Origin: Cytophagales bacterium
GTDB taxonomy: Bacteria > Bacteroidota > Bacteroidia > Cytophagales > Cyclobacteriaceae
NCBI GenBank assembly: GCA_003454975.1
Contig: DMST01000077.1
Coordinates: forward strand, 1 to 5,133
DNA length: 5,133 nucleotides
Direction: 5' to 3'
A model generated the notes under the pieces. That model was not told the origin of the DNA. It saw nothing but the letters and a program-made list of their open reading frames with translations, and did not search any database. The position numbers were made by a program, and so were the translations under genes. Positions within the stretch are counted from its first letter, which is position 1. Each line of letters opens with the position of its first letter. Below, piece after piece: positions 1 to 5,133 of this stretch.

Positions 1-126
1 CATGCCCCAGGCCTTTCCCAGCAGTCCGCTGGGGGCCGCGCTTGCACGGCTGGCCTGCCCACGCCATCACCAGCGGCGGGCTCAGACAACCGCTCTATCG
101 CTCACGCAAAAAGAGGCCGAATCACC
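1..126. other. Left-edge segment without an assignable gene; GC-rich hairpin
   Basis: I cannot assign this stretch to a gene. A plus-strand frame is open from an ATG at position 2 for about 56 codons, but it runs into the end of the minus-strand regulator and resembles nothing I know. Minus-strand frames are short. The clear structure is a hairpin: CCCAGC at 17-22 pairs with GCTGGG at 28-33 around a 5-base loop, and an outer GGCC at 10-13 can pair with GGCC at 34-37 with a TTT bulge at 14-16. No T-run follows on either strand, so it is not a convincing intrinsic terminator for the minus-strand gene that ends at 127. It may simply lie in an unseen neighbouring gene. Confidence 0.4.
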
Positions 127-1977
127 CTACTGCTCCCCTTGCTCTCCGGCTGACAGCTGGCCCTTTTGGTAGGCCTTCGGGGTGATACCCTCCTTCTTTT
201 TAAAGGCCGTGTTGAACACCGTTTTAGAGTTGAAGCCACTCTCGAAAGCCAGCCCCACCAGGGAAATGTGCGCGTTGGCGGGGTCAACCACTAGCTGTTT
301 AAAGTGCTCAATGCGACGGTGGTTAATAAACTCGTTGAAGTTCTGCTGCAGGTATTCGTTGAGCAGCCAGGAGAGCTGATTGGGATGAATCTCAATCTGA
401 TGCGCCAAAGCCCTCAAAGACAGCGTGGGGTCCAAATACGGCTTTTCCTGGGCTACGTAGCGCTTTAGCGTCTCCGCGTAGGCCTGGGCTTTGGCCGTTT
501 CCAGGCCGGTAGCTTTGGGCTTGGCGGGCTTCTGGGCTGGGGCAGGTTCCAGTGCATAGATGCGCCGGTGGTACTCCGCATAGCGGGCGTCAGCCCGCAA
601 GGGCTCCGCCAGGGGATAGCTGAAGCTGAGCAGCAGCACCGATGACTGCACGGTAAATAGCTTGTCTAGCACGGCAAAGGCGGCATCGAACCGGCCCAGC
701 ACTACCTGCACCAGAAATAGGTAGGTATGGGCGTGGTGCGCTTCCGGAGCCTCCGCATGTTGGGTAAGCTGGGCCAGCCCGGCCGGTGGAGTTGACGTTT
801 CCAGGGCCATCAGCAAGCACTCCATACCCAGGCGCTCGTCTGGGGTCATCAGCTCTGCCGGAATACCCTCCAGAAATGCAGCAGCCTCCTGCCATTGCCG
901 GGCACTTAGCAGCACGTATAGCGTGGTAACCAGTGCCGGTACATTCTTCTCGTTGGCAGCCAATAGTTCTTTCAAAATCTGTTTCGCCAGAGTGTACTCC
1001 CCCGCCAGGTAGTAGTAATAGGCCTCATAGAAGCGCGTCTCAGGGTTGAGTGGATCAATGGACTTGGCATACTGCAGGTGCCGGTGTGCTACGGACATAT
1101 CTCCTCGGAGTATGTACAGAAAAGCCATGAACCGTTGCGCCTCGGCATAGTTGGGTTTGGCCGCCAAGGACCGCTGCCCGTACTGCATGGCTTCCTGATA
1201 ACTGGCCCGGGTGAAAAAGGCGTCGTTGGCCAGCATATAGTTGAGTCCAGCATGGTTAGCGTCCAGGGCTACCGCTTTCTTGATGTGCTCCTGCGCCTTC
1301 CGCCAAGCCTCCTCGCGGGGCGCAAAGCCCGCCACCGCCAGAAAACTATAGCTATCTGCCATACCCAGGTGGGCCTCAATAAGCCCAGCATCTTGGGCCA
1401 GCGCCTGCTCAAACTGCGCAATGGCTTGGTTAGCCGACTCTGGGTTCCACTGGTTAAATAGATACTGACCCTGCAAGTACCGTTCGTAAGCTCCCAGGCT
1501 GCTCGTTTTGGCCGTTAATAAGCGGTCGGCCACGTCCAGGTGCCCCCAGTGCTCGCGCAGCTTTTCAGCAATCAGCCGACTGATTTCGTCCTGGGTATCA
1601 AAGATGTTCTCCAACTTGCGGTCCCAGGTTTCTGACCAGAAGTGGGAGTCGTCGGCTACGTTGATCAGCTGCGCGCTGATCCGCAGCTGGTCTCCGTGAA
1701 ACCGCACACTACCCTCCAACACAACCGATACGTGCAACTGATCCCCAATCTCGCTGAGCGGCCCTTCAAAGTTCTTGAAGAAAAAACTGGAAGTACGCGA
1801 GATCACCTTTAGCTGCTCAATGCCCGCCAGAGCATTGATGATCTCCTCGGTGATACCGTCGCAAAAGAACTCATTGGCACCATCGGCACTCCTGTTGACA
1901 AAGGGCAACACAGCCAGGGATACTTTTTGAGGTGCGGGTGCGGTCACGGCAGCGAGGTTGGTCACAAGCAAGAGCAT
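127..1977 (-). CDS. TolB/FlgO-like, TPR and AraC-domain transcriptional regulator
   Basis: The product is a predicted cytoplasmic DNA-binding regulator of 616 residues. Residues about 18-135 match the TolB-like/FlgO-like domain found before TPRs in many regulators (SLAVLPFVN, then FFCDGITEEIINAL, VVLEGSVR, DEISRLIAEKL). Residues about 165-440 are helical repeats of TPR type, for example around 225-260, 262-290 and 295-340. An Ala/Pro/Lys-rich linker at about 477-495 leads to an AraC-type domain at about 500-605, with a first helix-turn-helix near 520-542 and a second near 572-604 (FESGFNSKTVFN, then GITPKAYQK). I see no signal peptide or membrane helix. The ATG at 1977 is the first start after an in-frame TGA at 1990-1992, and GAGGTG at 1986-1991 lies 8 bases upstream of it. 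The family is known from its domains; the ligand, partner and target genes cannot be read from the sequence. Confidence 0.93.
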   Translation of the reverse strand: MLLLVTNLAAVTAPAPQKVSLAVLPFVNRSADGANEFFCDGITEEIINALAGIEQLKVISRTSSFFFKNFEGPLSEIGDQLHVSVVLEGSVRFHGDQLRISAQLINVADDSHFWSETWDRKLENIFDTQDEISRLIAEKLREHWGHLDVADRLLTAKTSSLGAYERYLQGQYLFNQWNPESANQAIAQFEQALAQDAGLIEAHLGMADSYSFLAVAGFAPREEAWRKAQEHIKKAVALDANHAGLNYMLANDAFFTRASYQEAMQYGQRSLAAKPNYAEAQRFMAFLYILRGDMSVAHRHLQYAKSIDPLNPETRFYEAYYYYLAGEYTLAKQILKELLAANEKNVPALVTTLYVLLSARQWQEAAAFLEGIPAELMTPDERLGMECLLMALETSTPPAGLAQLTQHAEAPEAHHAHTYLFLVQVVLGRFDAAFAVLDKLFTVQSSVLLLSFSYPLAEPLRADARYAEYHRRIYALEPAPAQKPAKPKATGLETAKAQAYAETLKRYVAQEKPYLDPTLSLRALAHQIEIHPNQLSWLLNEYLQQNFNEFINHRRIEHFKQLVVDPANAHISLVGLAFESGFNSKTVFNTAFKKKEGITPKAYQKGQLSAGEQGEQ

Positions 1978-1985
1978 TTCATGTG

Positions 1986-1991
1986 CACCTC
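1986..1991 (-). promoter_or_regulatory. Shine-Dalgarno-like GAGGTG before the TolB-TPR-AraC gene
   Basis: On the minus strand GAGGTG is followed by 8 bases and then the ATG at 1977. It overlaps the in-frame TGA that bounds the reading frame. A second ATG at 1980-1982 lies nearer to it but is in another frame. The spacing supports the chosen start; purine-rich sites of this strength are not the rule in Bacteroidota. Confidence 0.5.
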
Positions 1992-2009
1992 AAATATGGC
2001 GAACACATT

Positions 2010-2022
2010 CCAATAATATTGG
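2010..2022 (-). promoter_or_regulatory. 13-bp palindrome overlapping a possible -7 promoter element
   Basis: CCAATA and TATTGG form a perfect 6-bp inverted repeat around one central base, 32 bases upstream of the regulator's start codon. On the minus strand the same bases contain TATTATTG (2011-2018), which differs from the Bacteroidota -7 consensus TAnnTTTG at one defined position. A transcript starting about 7 bases downstream would have a leader of roughly 25 bases that includes GAGGTG. I find no good TTG -33 element at the expected distance, so the promoter reading is tentative. The palindrome itself is seen directly; an operator role, perhaps autoregulatory, is inferred. Confidence 0.3.
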
Positions 2023-2083
2023 TGCTTGGGCCTCAGATTCGGCCGCGCATCAAGGCACGTTTTACTTGACTTTCGGTGAGCAC

Positions 2084-2106
2084 AGAAAATACAAAGGGCA
2101 AAGCCC
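2084..2106 (-). terminator. Weak intrinsic terminator candidate
   Basis: On the minus strand GGGC-TTT-GCCC forms a 4-bp GC stem with a 3-base loop (2096-2106), followed directly by the T-rich stretch TTTGTATTTTCT. It lies about 170 bases after the stop of the membrane-protein gene, or about 55 bases after the stop of the possible frameshifted tail. The stem is short, so termination here is only a possibility. Confidence 0.25.
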
Positions 2107-2161
2107 GTGTGGTCAGGTTCAGTTACCTCCGAACTTAGGACCTGGTGGCTACGGTTCGCTC

Positions 2162-2314
2162 TTAGAGTTTACATCTAGGATCATTAGCGTCTTTTGTAAA
2201 ATCAATATCGGGAATGATGACCGACACGGCACCTACTCCTTTGCCATCATTTGGCAGAGAGGACGATTTTTGATCACTCAGTAGTTTTGACCCTACCGGC
2301 CTCGTCTGTAGGTT
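2162..2314 (-). other. Open frame that may be a frameshifted C-terminal tail of the membrane protein
   Basis: A 50-codon frame on the minus strand is open from just after a TAG at 2315-2317 to a TAA at 2162-2164. It overlaps the last codons of the membrane-protein gene in the +1 frame and continues 112 bases past its TGA. It has no ATG. Removing one base, for example from the four-A run (TTTT at 2285-2288 on the plus strand), would fuse it to that protein after Lys218 and give about 258 residues ending ...IIPDIDFTKDANDPRCKL. The tail has a plausible protein composition. A 50-codon open frame is not rare by chance, and the opposite strand is also open here, so it is a candidate only. Confidence 0.25.
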
Positions 2315-2939
2315 CTACCTTTTCAGCCGGTTGGCGGTAAGGGCTTTTTGAATAATAAAGATCTTTGAAAAAAAGGTATATCTGAAACACCACTATGAAG
2401 GCAAAAAATAAAATCAACGGAAAATTGATATTAAAGTTAAAATAAGGCTCCTCAATAGCGTTTAAATAGATTAATAAAAACACAAGATCCAAGAGCACGG
2501 AACTGCCGATTAGGATGGCTTCAAACACCCGCTGAATACTAAATACTCTTGAGGACCGGATAGGATTGCCTGAGGAGTATTTTCCACTGATGGTGTCATA
2601 ACTGAGGTTAAATCTGGACAAAGAGTATTCTCTAATCCAATGTATAGTGGACTCGTGTAGGGCCATGGCAAACCCTTGTTTTTTAATAATAATCAACATG
2701 AGGCTGGCAAATAGAGATAGTACTAATACTAAAGCCAATGATGTGGAAAACAACTCGTGGGTCATGTTTGCCATATCGAACCCTTTGAGTTGATTGATAA
2801 AGAAACCAATGGACGCTAAAAGGATGGTGAAAAAGAATGCTAAATGACGCGATCTCAGAATTTCATGATGCCGGATATGGGCCACTGAGTTTTTGTATTC
2901 CTCGGTTAAGAAACTATTCAATTCTTCTCTTTTCCCCAT
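2274..2939 (-). CDS. Four-helix membrane protein of unknown function
   Basis: I do not recognise a named family for this 221-residue protein. Four hydrophobic segments are visible at about 33-51, 67-86, 139-159 and 172-192, arranged as two hairpins separated by a polar loop of about 50 residues (87-138). The N-terminus (1-32) is charged and His-rich just before the first helix (HIRHHEILRSRH). The C-terminal tail after 195 is polar. With an even number of helices both ends are expected on the same side, probably the cytoplasm. The ATG at 2939 is the first start after an in-frame TGA at 2946-2948; AAGGA lies only 2 bases upstream. The gene is much more AT-rich than its neighbours (17 of 60 G+C at 2401-2460), which suggests a different history. 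It lies 70 bases after the AraC regulator on the same strand, so co-transcription is possible but unproven. The C-terminus may be shortened by a frameshift. Confidence 0.8.
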   Translation of the reverse strand: MGKREELNSFLTEEYKNSVAHIRHHEILRSRHLAFFFTILLASIGFFINQLKGFDMANMTHELFSTSLALVLVLSLFASLMLIIIKKQGFAMALHESTIHWIREYSLSRFNLSYDTISGKYSSGNPIRSSRVFSIQRVFEAILIGSSVLLDLVFLLIYLNAIEEPYFNFNINFPLILFFAFIVVFQIYLFFKDLYYSKSPYRQPAEKVEPTDEAGRVKTTE

Positions 2940-3009
2940 GTTCCTTCAAGCTAATAAAAGTGACTTATATTTCATTCATAAGAGCCTAGACGCACCTGAT
3001 CAATATCCC
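2940..3009 (-). promoter_or_regulatory. 70-base gap between AraC regulator and membrane-protein gene
   Basis: This gap is AT-rich. It holds a short inverted repeat, CTTAT at 2964-2968 and ATAAG at 2978-2982 with a 9-base loop, and AAGGA at 2942-2946 just before the membrane protein's ATG. I find no convincing terminator after the AraC gene and no clear TAnnTTTG promoter element. Read-through from the regulator and an independent promoter are both possible. Confidence 0.25.
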
Positions 3010-3864
3010 TTATTCTGAAGCATCAGAACGCTTACGCACCTCGGTAGGGGCTAACTGGTAGTGGCTGCGGAAAGTCTTAGAAAAGTGGCCTACCTCACTA
3101 AAGCCACATGCGTAGGCAATCTCCGTGATCCGCATTGCTGAAGTTTCCAACAGCAAGTGAGCCTTTTCCAGCCGCTTCGTGATCATATACTTGGTGGGTG
3201 AGCTGCCGTAGCGGGCCGCAAACTTCCGTTTGAAAGAGGACAAACTGAGGCCCGTGAGAAAGGCCAGATCTTCCAGTGACAGGGGCTCGTAGAGATGCTG
3301 CTGGATGACGGACTCAAACTCGTAGTCGCGGGTGGTGAACAGGTCACCGAAGATCTTAGGCACCACCCCGCCCAATTGGGCCTGGGCCAGCAGACTCACC
3401 AACTCTTTGGCCTTCAGGGCTATCATATCCTCCGTAAGGGTACCGGGGTGGTCCAGGTAGGTGCACAGCTGGGTAAAATACCCGTTGAGTACGGGGCTTG
3501 CTTCCACCTTTTCCATGGCCTGGATGGAGGCGTGCCCCTGCGGCGAAAACCATGAGGGCCACTGCTGGCCATACAAGTGGTGGAGCAGAGGAGCGCTAAG
3601 CTCAAATACGATAACCTGGCAGTAGCGATCTTCTTCTCCCTTCTGCCAGCTGTTCACGAAGTTGTCCACCTTCATGATGAGCGTGTCTCCGGGGCCTAGC
3701 GTTACCCGCTGGTTGGCCGTATACAGCTCCGATTGGCCCTGCACCACGTGCACCACGCGAGCCTCCTGCGCCAGAGTAAACGCTACCTTGAAGGGCGGCG
3801 GAAAGGTATTGCGGCCAAAGACCCGCCAGTCTTGCAGCGGGTAGGTTTCTAGCTTGGGCTCCAT
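3010..3864 (-). CDS. AraC-family transcriptional regulator with cupin-like sensor domain
   Basis: This 284-residue protein has the usual length and layout of a cytoplasmic AraC-family regulator. Residues about 25-90 form a cupin-like beta-rich sensor region (VVHVVQGQSELYTA, VTLGPGDTLIM). Residues about 182-278 form the two-motif DNA-binding domain: first helix-turn-helix at about 197-220 (LSLSSFKRKFAARYG), second at about 245-278 (ITEIAYACGFSEVGHFSKTF, then LAPTEVRK). The second motif fits the AraC signature well. The ATG at 3864 is the only ATG after an in-frame TAG at 3886-3888; no Shine-Dalgarno site is visible, as is common in Bacteroidota. It is divergent from the Ere-like gene and shares a 287-base intergenic region with it, so control of that gene and of itself is the simplest inference. 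The inducer is unknown. Confidence 0.95.
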   Translation of the reverse strand: MEPKLETYPLQDWRVFGRNTFPPPFKVAFTLAQEARVVHVVQGQSELYTANQRVTLGPGDTLIMKVDNFVNSWQKGEEDRYCQVIVFELSAPLLHHLYGQQWPSWFSPQGHASIQAMEKVEASPVLNGYFTQLCTYLDHPGTLTEDMIALKAKELVSLLAQAQLGGVVPKIFGDLFTTRDYEFESVIQQHLYEPLSLEDLAFLTGLSLSSFKRKFAARYGSSPTKYMITKRLEKAHLLLETSAMRITEIAYACGFSEVGHFSKTFRSHYQLAPTEVRKRSDASE

Positions 3865-3899
3865 AGAATAGCAAGATAGAAAATGCTAACAGTTTGGAA

Positions 3900-3936
3900 C
3901 TAAGGTCTCCTCGACCGGCGAATCCAGGGAGACTAG
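3900..3936. repeat. Imperfect inverted repeat upstream of the AraC gene
   Basis: GTCTCC at 3905-3910 and GGAGAC at 3928-3933 form a perfect 6-bp inverted repeat around a 17-base spacer. Adding CTA at 3900-3902 and TAG at 3934-3936 extends it to 9 pairs with a 2-base bulge at 3903-3904. It lies 36-72 bases upstream of the AraC start codon, where an operator or a leader hairpin could act. No T-run follows it. The repeat is seen; the role is inferred. Confidence 0.3.
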
Positions 3937-3985
3937 GTGAGTAGTTCATCGGATGACTGAAGGCGTATTGCGGTAGGGAAAAGGG

Positions 3986-4007
3986 GCACTACTAGATGCA
4001 CTAATAG
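3986..4007. repeat. Direct repeat GCACTAnTAG in the divergent intergenic region
   Basis: GCACTACTAG (3986-3995) and GCACTAATAG (3998-4007) agree at 9 of 10 positions and start 12 bases apart, about one helical turn. A further GCAC follows at 4008-4011. The repeat lies near the middle of the region between the AraC start (3864) and the Ere-like start (4152). AraC-family proteins often bind direct repeats, so this is a candidate operator. The half-site spacing is shorter than the roughly 21 bases known for well-studied AraC sites, so the assignment is weak. Confidence 0.3.
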
Positions 4008-4151
4008 GCACCTCCTCCACTAAAGAAATCTTGTAATCCTAACCATGCATGCGTCGCTTTTCAGGCTCCCTTTTGCAATCATTTACACTCTACTTGGAGA
4101 TGATACGGTCTGGAAAGCCGAATATGAAGGCCACAAAATCCTATCGGCCCT

Positions 4152-5133
4152 ATGAAGCCCTTTGTGCTTTTTCTCTTCTTGGTTCTTGCGCTACCAGAAC
4201 GTTTTCGGGCGCCGTCCCTGCAGGAATACGTAGCCCAAAATCATCGGGTGTTTCGTCTCTCTAAACCGGATAATGCCTTCGGTGATCTATTGGCGGAAGA
4301 TATAGCTACGCACCAAGTTTTTTTCTCCTCCGAGGAGCACGCCATAGCCGGCAACAAGGTGCTAGAGATAAGTCTGCTGCGGTATCTGGTGAAAGAGGCA
4401 GGCGTAAAATACCTGCTCATTGAGCACGGGTACTGCCAGGCTCAGTGGTTTGCCCAGTACCTGGCTACGGGCGACGAATCTATCCTGCGGGCCGAGGTGC
4501 AGCGGCTAGAAGGGACCCTGAGCCACACCCAAGAGTTTTTCCGCTATTGGCAGCAAGTGTACCAGCTCAACCAAGAGCTGACCCCCGAAAACAAAATACA
4601 GGTAGTGGGTATAGATCTGGGTTGGCTGCCCTCGGTACACCCGTACGTTTGGCAGCAAGCCGAAGGTAGGAACTTGACAGCTTTCCCCAGTCTGGCCCAA
4701 TTTCTCGCCCGCTACCACGACAGCATACCGCAAGCGGAGTGGCGGGCTACCTTCGAAGGCATCGTTTCGGAGTTTGAAGCCAACCCAGGGCATTCTACTT
4801 TTTCAGCGGAGCAGCATTTTGAGATTCCCTACATCTTCAAAAACATGCTGCATTCCATCGAAGCCTTTTCACAAGCCGAGCATCTGGATATCCACCGGAA
4901 GCGGGATGGGTACATGTACAAGAACTTTTTGGAGCTTTACCCTCGCTTGTCACCCGGTAAGTACTTTGGGCAATGGGGGCTCAACCACGTATACCAATCG
5001 CCCCAGCTGGAGGTAAATTGGCTAGCCGCCCGGCTGGAGCACCAGGAGGACTCTCCCGTCAAGGGGCAGGTGCTCTCCATGGCTATCTACTACCGGGGGT
5101 GCGAGCGCATCCGGTGGCGGTCCACCGAGACCT
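4152..5133 (+). CDS. Erythromycin-esterase-like protein (Ere superfamily), 3' end outside window
   Basis: The first 327 residues are present with no stop; complete relatives are usually near 400 residues, so part of the C-terminus is missing. Family features appear in order. Residues 57-68 (FFSSEEHAIAGN) stand where relatives have a GExHG-type motif, keeping a Glu (61) and His (63). A strand ending in LLIEHGY (Glu91) follows, then YLATGDES (103-110), VVGIDLG (Asp155), RDGYMYKNF (251-259, matching the RDxxMxxN motif) and YFGQWGLNHVYQ with His279 near the usual second active-site His. The N-terminus has a short hydrophobic stretch (FVLFLFLVLALP, 4-15) that could be a signal peptide or lipid anchor region, without a clear cleavage site. 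The ATG at 4152 is the first start after an in-frame TGA at 4125-4127; no ribosome binding site is evident. Family members hydrolyse macrolide lactones only in a few proven cases; most have unknown substrates, so resistance should not be assumed. Confidence 0.8.
   Translation, partial: MKPFVLFLFLVLALPERFRAPSLQEYVAQNHRVFRLSKPDNAFGDLLAEDIATHQVFFSSEEHAIAGNKVLEISLLRYLVKEAGVKYLLIEHGYCQAQWFAQYLATGDESILRAEVQRLEGTLSHTQEFFRYWQQVYQLNQELTPENKIQVVGIDLGWLPSVHPYVWQQAEGRNLTAFPSLAQFLARYHDSIPQAEWRATFEGIVSEFEANPGHSTFSAEQHFEIPYIFKNMLHSIEAFSQAEHLDIHRKRDGYMYKNFLELYPRLSPGKYFGQWGLNHVYQSPQLEVNWLAARLEHQEDSPVKGQVLSMAIYYRGCERIRWRSTET

Noticed and set aside
2..172. About 56-codon plus-strand open frame at the left edge
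   Set aside because: It overlaps the conserved end of the regulator on the other strand and shows no family resemblance.
1078..1461. 127-codon plus-strand open frame inside the TolB-TPR-AraC gene
   Set aside because: It is antisense to the TPR region of a gene with strong domain evidence.
2242..2256. TGCCA-tcatt-TGGCA inverted repeat
   Set aside because: Only 5 pairs, no T-run on the minus strand, and it lies within the possible coding tail; not supportable as a terminator or operator.
1958..2284. 108-codon plus-strand open frame spanning the gap before the membrane-protein gene
   Set aside because: It starts inside the regulator on the opposite strand, crosses that gene's promoter region, and its translation has no recognisable domain or coherent composition.
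3602..3949. 115-codon minus-strand open frame overlapping the AraC start
   Set aside because: It is an alternative frame of the AraC gene, with Gly/Ala/Arg-rich sequence typical of out-of-frame GC-rich DNA.
4044..4051. CATGCATG palindrome upstream of the Ere-like gene
   Set aside because: An 8-base self-complementary word is expected often by chance and has no supporting context.
4049..4264. 71-codon plus-strand open frame before the Ere-like gene
   Set aside because: About half of it overlaps the Ere-like gene in another frame, and the translation resembles no protein; the Ere-like frame has clear family motifs.
4152..5133. Calling the Ere-like gene a macrolide-resistance gene
   Set aside because: The motif match is to the superfamily only, the glycines of the first motif are changed, and most Bacteroidota members have no proven macrolide activity.

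Overview
The window looks like chromosomal DNA of a Bacteroidota bacterium, most plausibly a Hymenobacter-like member of the Cytophagales. This is an inference from three things. The genes are moderately GC-rich (38 of 60 bases G+C by hand count at 781-840). Ribosome binding sites are weak or absent before two of the four genes. The C-terminal AraC domain of the first gene has wording (HPNQLSWLLNE, NFNEFIN, ESGFNSKTVFN) typical of regulators from this phylum. No rRNA, tRNA, CRISPR array, insertion sequence or phage gene is visible.

Layout from left to right. Positions 1-126 hold no assignable gene, only a GC-rich hairpin. A 616-residue minus-strand regulator (127-1977) joins a TolB/FlgO-like N-terminal domain, a TPR region and a C-terminal AraC-type DNA-binding domain. 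A 296-base gap follows; it holds that gene's putative promoter with a 13-bp palindrome, a weak terminator candidate for the gene upstream, and a 50-codon open frame that may be a frameshifted tail of the next gene. Next comes an AT-rich minus-strand gene for a 221-residue, four-helix membrane protein of unknown function (2274-2939). After 70 bases comes a 284-residue AraC-family regulator with a cupin-like sensor domain (3010-3864, minus). A 287-base divergent intergenic region carries a direct repeat and an inverted repeat that could be operators. The window ends inside a plus-strand gene for an erythromycin-esterase-like (Ere superfamily) protein, which starts at 4152 and is cut off at 5133.

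How the genes may work together: the cupin/AraC regulator and the Ere-like gene are divergent and share one intergenic region, the usual arrangement of a local regulator and its target. The TolB-TPR-AraC protein is probably a separate cytoplasmic regulator whose TPR region senses a protein or other ligand. The membrane protein lies between the two regulators and differs from them in base composition, so it may be a later arrival. Nothing here amounts to a clear new multi-gene system. The points most worth a second look are the possible frameshifted tail of the membrane protein, the repeats in the divergent promoter region, and the altered active-site motif of the Ere-like protein.
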